DNA of 64,000 nt from Malania oleifera (lineage: Eukaryota > Streptophyta > Magnoliopsida > Santalales > Ximeniaceae). Positions within the stretch are counted from its first letter, which is position 1, and every line of letters starts with the position of its first letter. The stretch is from contig NC_080426.1 of NCBI RefSeq assembly GCF_029873635.1, positions 52,404,093 through 52,468,092 on the forward strand, given 5' to 3'. Position numbers and translations under genes: made by a program. Below, one piece after another: positions 57,796 through 64,000 of this stretch. The notes under the pieces were generated by a model, which saw only the letters and a program-made list of their open reading frames with translations, did no database searches and was not told where the DNA came from.

Positions 57796-58485
57796 TATTC
57801 AACCCGGACCTAAGGTGGAGTACCGGGGATACTCCTTTTCATATTCTTATTCTATCTATGCAGTAGAAAACATAACACACCTAAACTTTATATACAATAC
57901 CAGAGTGCTAGAGTCTCCAAAATATATATACATACTTCCCAAAAATCCATTAGAAATTCCCAACATTAAACAAACATAACCCTAGTCCTCCAACAAAAAC
58001 ATATACCCTGTAATCCTGAAGCCACAACTCTACTATCTCGGAGCTCGCTCCACTTGGCTACCTAGATCACCTGAAATGTTTAAGATTCTTGGGGTGAGAC
58101 ATCTCTCAGTAAGATGGAATAAGTTAACACCAGTGTGTGGTAGATGAGTTTTACACCAATAACATAACTGTTAATTTAAACTATAACTAAGATAGCAGTT
58201 AAATGTAAATACGTATCATAACTCACACCTCTACCATTTAGAATATACGTTTTCTATTGGAATAAATATCGTAGTGAAGCACCTCTCAGTAAGACGGGAT
58301 AAGTTATTACTAGTCTGTGGTAGATGAGTTTTTACTCGCATAATATAACTGTTAATTTAATCTGTAACTGAATTAGCAATTTAATATAAATACGTAGTAC
58401 AACTCACACCTACGCCATTTAAAATACACATTTTCTATTTGAACATACTTCTGGCTGTATTTCATAGTTTCTATTTCTGTAAATC

Positions 58486-58519
<34 letters not shown>

Positions 58520-58854
58520 ATTGTAGAAACTTCCCTAGATGGATAACTGTAATCATGAATTAACCCCGCAAGATCGGGTTGTGCATCCCGTGGGCTGGAC
58601 TTAACCATGGCTACCCTACCAGGTTAAGTCAAACTATAATCTGTCTATAGTATGATTGGCCTGCTCAACTTGGTCTGAACTGATAGGGAGCTCCTCTACT
58701 CTCCTCTGAGGCATAATCAACTATCATGCCACACTCTATCTGAAACTTGTGGTTGCACTATCTATATTGTATTAGCTATGGTACCGTGCTCTATGTTCTG
58801 TTTTGGTCCATTAGGGTTCTGATACTGTATAATATTATTTTTATATATTACTGT

Positions 58855-59158
58855 TTTACCATGATTCTATGATAACAATAATACCATGATTCTGTAATAA
58901 CTGTAATATCATGGTTCTGTAAAAGCTGTAATATCATGGTTCTATAATAGCTATAATATCATGGTTCTATAAAAGTTGTAATATCATGGTTCTGTAAAAG
59001 TTATAATATCATGGTTCTGTAAAATCTGTAATATCATAGTTCTGTAATAGCTATAATATCATGGTTTTGTAAAAGCTGTAATATCATGGTTCTGTAAAAA
59101 CTATAATATCATGGTTCTGTAAAAGCTCTAATATCATGGTTCTGTAAAAGTTGTTTAA
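58855..59158. repeat. 25-bp minisatellite, 12 units, 5' LTR of gypsy 2
   Basis: Same unit as 49745-49947 but four more copies. Confidence 0.9.
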
Positions 59159-59449
59159 AATTCTGAATTAAAACTCTATACTAAACTAGTATCTCTCATG
59201 CCACACAATTTGGGGCAATACTCAAAATACTATAATCTGTATAAGAAAATTGTATGGGAAAATCATATACTTTGTTGTGGAAATAATAATATATTTCATC
59301 TATAAGGTTTTTCTGAAACCCAAATTTCTGAAATATTCCCAAATGTACATAACATGTGAAAAGCCATAAATTTCCATACCCATAAATTCATATCCTGTAA
59401 TATTCAAAAAATCATATACGAATTTTCCATAATAAAATACTATACTTTA

Positions 59450-61742
59450 TGAAAAGCAAGGTATAGTCCCAAGAGGGGAAGGGGGGGTGAATTGGATTTT
59501 AAAATTTTCTTTTAATTCCTTTTAAGAATCCTTTAGACTTCTTTTATTTCTTTTAACCAATTCTTGACTTGTTTGTTTAATTTTTCAATCACACAAGAAC
59601 TTAGTTTCCTTTATCCAATCAATAACACAATTAAACAACCAATCAATTAAGCACAATCTCCAAACCAAACAACCAATTTATTTGCCAAGTTTGAGTTAAT
59701 TGCAACACTATTAGTTTAATGAAAGTATGCAAGATTCAACACTCTTTGGAATATAAACACATTCAAACTTTAAACCATTCAACCACAATATATCAATATA
59801 TTAAATTCAACTTTCAGCTTTTGTTGTCAGCCCTGGTTATAAACTTGAATCAAGCCCTTTAGTAATGGATTTGCTTCTTTAATATGATGTGTAATATGAA
59901 ATCCAATCAACACAATATCCACACTCTTCCCAATATTTAGAATTCAAATAAACTCTCAGTTAATTTATCTTTGGGATGTTAACCAAGTAACGTACTCCCG
60001 TATGGTTTCCGCAAGATATGGTTTAACTAATGTACTCCCTTTCGGTTTTCGCAACCCAAATCAAAATTAAACTTTAAGTTTACTTGATTCCCAAATATAC
60101 GTAGTATATATGATTTTCAATTTAAACCATCCACGTAATTTAAATATTTATTGAAAATAAAGAGTAGGGAAAGAAAGAGTGAGACATAGATTTTTACGAG
60201 GTTCGGCTTATACCCAGCCTACATCCTCTCCTTTGGAAAACCACCAAAGGATTCACTAAATCTGTTCCTTTGACAGGCAGAACAAAACCTTTACAACACT
60301 CCTTGTTTAAGGCTAGAGCCTGCCTTCTCCAAACGATATCCCCTCGTTCGATCACTCCTTAACTAGGCTAGAGCCCGCCTCTCTAAGCAATATTCCCTTG
60401 CTTAGCCAAGGATCCAAACAATCTTTGGAATCATCAATCTACAAGAAATACAACCACAATATGTATACAAAAATTTTGCTCCTCAAAGAGCTGATTAGTA
60501 CAACAATTCAGAACTATATACTTCAAAGTAAATAGCAATATCAAATTTTAACTTAAAGCTCAATGAAGTATATCTTTGATTAATTATTTCAATGATTGAA
60601 AGATTTAGAATTTGTAGCACAATTCCGGTGGAAGAAGATCAGCAAAAACTCAGTTGAATTTGTACAAGTTGAGAGCAAGAGATAGCCTTGAGAATTTGAG
60701 AGCAATTGAGAGAGATTTTGAATTTTTTCTAAATTGAATTCTTGGTTCCTTTGATTCAATGATTTTGAGGCTTATTTATTGACTTTAAAAAGTATGTAAC
60801 TTGATCCCCAAGTGACTTGGAGTATTCCCCAAGTTTTCACAAATTTTGAGCCCCAAGCAACCTCATTTAAAAATTTGACCGTTGTAAAAAAAATTCAAAA
60901 CAGCTGCGTGACAGATGACTATCCATTTTTGGCAATCATCTGTCCAGTTAAATAAAGGGGTAGTAGGATGTCAGTCATCTATTTGAACACGAATAGGCAT
61001 CTTAAAGTGCACTGGCATTCGTCTGTCAAGTTCTTGACAGTCGTCTGTCATGCTATCAGTTTTGAGCACCCTTCCGCCTTTTTATCATAACGTTTTTTGT
61101 GTAATTCCAAATTTGACGTTCTTGGTGTCACATGAAAGATAAGAGGAAATAATAAAACTTTCATGTTGAAAACATTTTAAAATAAATATTTTTGATGGAG
61201 AAAAATGTACATCAATGCAGATGTAGAAAAATTGACAGCATTTGAGAAATCCTCTTTTTGGTGCTTTTCATTCCAAAAATGATTCTAACCTTTTTGAAAC
61301 AATTTTTTACCTTATAAAAATATTTTCCAAGTATGTTAAAAGGTTTATAGGTCCAATAAATTAACCTAAGAGTTGCATGCATCCATATTGAAATTCTTTG
61401 AAGTACTTATATGACATTTCTTATAGACTCTTTCAAATTTTCAATTCTTGAATTCCTTGAGGTCTTTATGCTTGCTTCATCTTTCTTTGAGCTTTTCATG
61501 TTGATCACTTGGGATTTCATTCTTGAAGCTTTTTATTTTATATCAATGCTCTCATGACCTTCAAGTTTTAATCCATGCCTCAAGCTTGATGTAATCATCC
61601 TTCTTTGAAGTACAAGCTTTCATGAATTCTTTAACATTGCATTCATCACTGAGTCCTGAAAATACATCACTTAAACAAAACATGTTAATTTCTACTTGTT
61701 TGTTAGCATCAAAATAAGATTTTAAGCCTTGTAAGGCCAACA
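59450..61742 (-). mobile_element. Solo SIRE-like copia LTR nested in gypsy 2 LTR
   Basis: 2293 bases. On the minus strand it starts TGTTGGCCTTAC and ends CTTGCTTTTCA. It is flanked by the perfect duplication CTTTA (59445-59449 and 61743-61747); the empty site is visible in the other LTR near 50260. The SIRE 3' signature (ggggggtgaattgg on the plus strand, near 59485) and the tacgaggttcggcttatacc block (60195-60214) support the family. U3 holds five gacagtcgtctgtc-like palindromes (60900-61060). No internal region. Confidence 0.88.
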
Positions 61743-62052
61743 CTTTAACCCGTAGAATTTCTAAAACTAACTGGCATAACTTATTCCCCTTACTTGCTTA
61801 CTGATAGGGTGTTTACTACGATCTCTAAACCCACGCCTGCGACATTCGGAGCTCAAAACCCTGAAATCATATATCCCAGTTCAATCAACTCAACCCTAGA
61901 ATTAGAATCATCTAAACATCCTCAGGCCTAAACATTCCATTTAATCAATTAAATTCCAAACATTTAACATATTTATCACCCTTACCTCAACTTTGGAGTG
62001 GTGCCCAGGAACCCCAAACTCAAAACTGCTCCGATCAACCTGCTTAGGGTCG

Positions 62053-64000
62053 TGTTGACTATATAAGTCCAATCTTGTTTTGATAATGACAAATCACTTA
62101 ATATTTGACCTATACAATTGAGTTTGTGAACAGGATCATGATTTAGAATGCACGAATGGTAAGCTTGATATGGAGGCTATGAGGAACCTAAAGTACATAT
62201 TACTTGCCTCAATCCATAGAACTAGAAGAATAAAAGAATGAAGAAGCAAGCTTCAAGTTCAAGATCTTCAATTGGAATGGGTATTTAGAATTGAATGTAT
62301 TTACATATTTCATATGATATAATTTGAAGATCAAATTAGTAAATAATTTGATACATTTAGGACTCATGCATTTCATGAAAGATACATTTACATTAGTTCT
62401 AGGTTGAATGAATTTTAGAGGCAAATTTTTGAGGCCTCATTGACAAACCACATGGCCTTGTTGACGAACTCATGAAGGCCACTCGGCGAACAATATGTTC
62501 TTGTCGACGAAAAAATACCAAGAGCCCAAAAAGTTCAGACATGTCTCTCGTCGATGAATGGGTGTTGTACACTCGTCGACGAATGCGTGCTCTCATCGAT
62601 GAATGTCGCGGAGCAGAACTGTGTTTTAGTGCAGACACGAACGTAAATATGATATTTTAAATGATCCAATGACTAGAAATTGTTTAGATAGTGATATTGC
62701 TTATATACACTAACCCTAAACCCTAGAAGAACAATTTTTCACATACTATTGATTGCCTTGAACTTTTTGTCTACATTCTAAGAGCCTTGAACATATTGAT
62801 GAACTTGTGCCTGCAATCCAAAGATTTTACATCTAGTCTTGGGCATTTGTTACATTGATGAAAAGGCATTCACGCACATATTTTGCAATCATTGTTGGTA
62901 TTGAGGTTTGAGTATTTTGAGCATTCAAATCTTATTTTTGTTTTCCCATACTCATTATATTTAAAATGTTTCTTGGGAGCAAAAATCATAATCTGTGTAT
63001 TTTATATTCATTGATTGAATAAAATACTTGAGAAATTTTTTTTTTTTAAATCTAAAATCTTTGAGATATTCAAATCTATATTTTCATTCAAAGATTTGAT
63101 ATTTGGTTATTGCAAAAAACTATCTGATTGCAAATTCTAAGAGTTTCTAGATACATATTCTTGAGGAATATTTTTTTAAAAAAAATATTGTTTAAATCTT
63201 TACAATATTCAAAGTCATATTTTTTGTTCAAAGATTTAATCTTACAAGTTATTTGATAGCAAGAACTTAGATCTGCATATTATTCAAGACTATCTTTTAA
63301 AGATCTTATTTGTTATTCTTGTATAAAGTGAGTTGAAATCAAACCCTAAGATCTCCAAAGTTTTTATTTTTAAGAAATTATTTTTGGGAGATATTGATTA
63401 AAAAAATAAATTTGGGAAGCATCATGTTACTCGTATAACGATCTTATCGTTACATATATATTGAACTTCATGTTTTATCATAGGATTATGTGTTAGGAAT
63501 TCAATTGTACTCACTAGCTTTGTTAGAAGCATTTTGAGTATTTGCAAAAATATTGTAATCACTATATTGTATAAACAGTTCGGGTTTTGAACCATGGTGA
63601 GGAGGAAGCTACGCCTCTTGTAAGCAGTGGACTATAAGGGAAGCTCCATCCCAGTTAAAGGAGCAGAGATTAGTGGAATCCTTAAGTGGGTTGCGTAAGG
63701 CAAGGACATAGGTCGGGTTGGCTGAACCTCGTAAAAATTGTGTTTGCTTTCTCTCTTCCCTTAACTTTTTTTTAATTTTCGATTGCATTTAAATCATCTG
63801 CTTATTGTGTATGTGTTGAACATTTGGTACATTTGTAAGTAATTGGGTAAAATTGTATGTTTGATAAAGACACACATTAAATTGGTTAATTGTGAAACAT
63901 TAAGCTAGTTGTTAAGTGGCTTGCAAGTTTGTAATTGATAATTTTAAAAATTAGAACTTGAAGGATTTAATTTTTAAAATATCCAATCCACCCCCCCCCC
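62053..64000 (+). repeat. SIRE-like copia LTR, truncated by the window end
   Basis: It starts TGTTGACTATATAAG inside the gypsy 2 LTR (after ggtcg). U3 has seven ctcgtcgacgaatg-type motifs (62420-62620), then a TATA box and telo-box, then the R/U5 part with gcgtaaggcaaggacatagg and an end resembling atccaccccc, the start of the usual SIRE LTR terminus. Confidence 0.75.
62701..62709 (+). promoter_or_regulatory. TATA box of the truncated copia LTR
   Basis: TTATATACA, followed within 16 bases by the telo-box AAACCCTA (62718-62725), a pair often found at plant transcription starts. Confidence 0.55.

Larger units (their letters stand above)
48605..62052 (-). mobile_element. Tekay-like Ty3/gypsy element 2 (degenerate, nested, runs past an insertion)
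   Basis: Minus orientation: 5' LTR 57673-62052 (interrupted twice), PBS, gag, protease, RT, RNase H, integrase with chromodomain-like tail, then 3' LTR 48605-50946. It inserted into the copia remnant; the left flank ACAAG (48600-48604) should recur beyond the copia LTR that interrupts the right LTR, outside the window. LTRs differ by roughly 8-10% by eye, so it is old. Confidence 0.85.
57673..62052 (-). repeat. 5' LTR of gypsy element 2 (interrupted twice)
   Basis: It aligns to 48605-50946 but carries a (TAA)n run at 57725-57793, a 12-unit minisatellite, a nested solo copia LTR (59450-61742) and ends at 62052 where another copia LTR begins; the remaining ~380 bases lie beyond the window. Confidence 0.85.

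Overview
The window is a eukaryotic, almost certainly eudicot plant, nuclear DNA segment made of nested transposable elements. The plant assignment rests on retrotransposon types (Ogre/Tat, Tekay-like chromovirus, SIRE-like Ty1/copia), a CACTA transposon, and a decayed copy of the plastid trnL-trnF spacer with trnF-GAA. I see no host protein gene, no functional RNA gene, no CRISPR array and no bacterial operon. The only long intact non-repetitive reading frame is a retrotransposon gag (10738-12159, minus). The species cannot be told from the sequence.

Layout. 1-3353: end of a Tat/Athila-type element with its LTR, then the 3' part of a gypsy LTR. 3354-16948: a complete, young, minus-strand Ogre-derived element with two ~3.0 kb LTRs, PBS, gag and PPT, but no protease, reverse transcriptase or integrase. 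Its 3' untranslated region holds a 66-bp and a 19-bp tandem array. 16949-28671: a minus-strand SIRE-like copia 5' end (gag remnant, PBS, LTR) whose LTR carries the plastid fragment and is split by a Tekay-like gypsy element (18738-27683, perfect ATTTT target duplication). That gypsy 5' LTR is in turn split by a 531-bp TRIM element. 28672-37095: a roughly 160-180 bp tandem repeat split by a 7.6 kb non-autonomous CACTA element (28995-36617, AGA duplication). 37096-37811: the end of a second CACTA. 37889-44783: copia fragments, an LTR-like block with a TATA box, and a degenerate ATHILA ORF1-like region. 44784-48604: a SIRE-like LTR and leader abutting a second copia gag-protease-integrase remnant. 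48605-62052: a second minus-strand Tekay-like gypsy element, carrying a solo LTR inside its pol (53237-54865) and a solo copia LTR inside its 5' LTR (59450-61742). 62053-64000: the start of another SIRE-like LTR that runs off the window.

How the parts work together: the autonomous-type pol genes here are all broken by stops, frameshifts or deletions. The structurally youngest element (Ogre-derived, with near-identical LTRs) lacks its own enzymes, so it would need enzymes supplied in trans. The most interesting cross-family signal is promoter architecture. At least seven unrelated LTRs (copia and gypsy) carry, in U3 and mostly just upstream of a TATA-like box, a cluster of short imperfect palindromes with GTCGAC-like or GGGCGCCC-like cores, each family with its own core. 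Element boundaries with matching target duplications are read directly from the sequence; clade names come from recalled family motifs and were not tested by database search.
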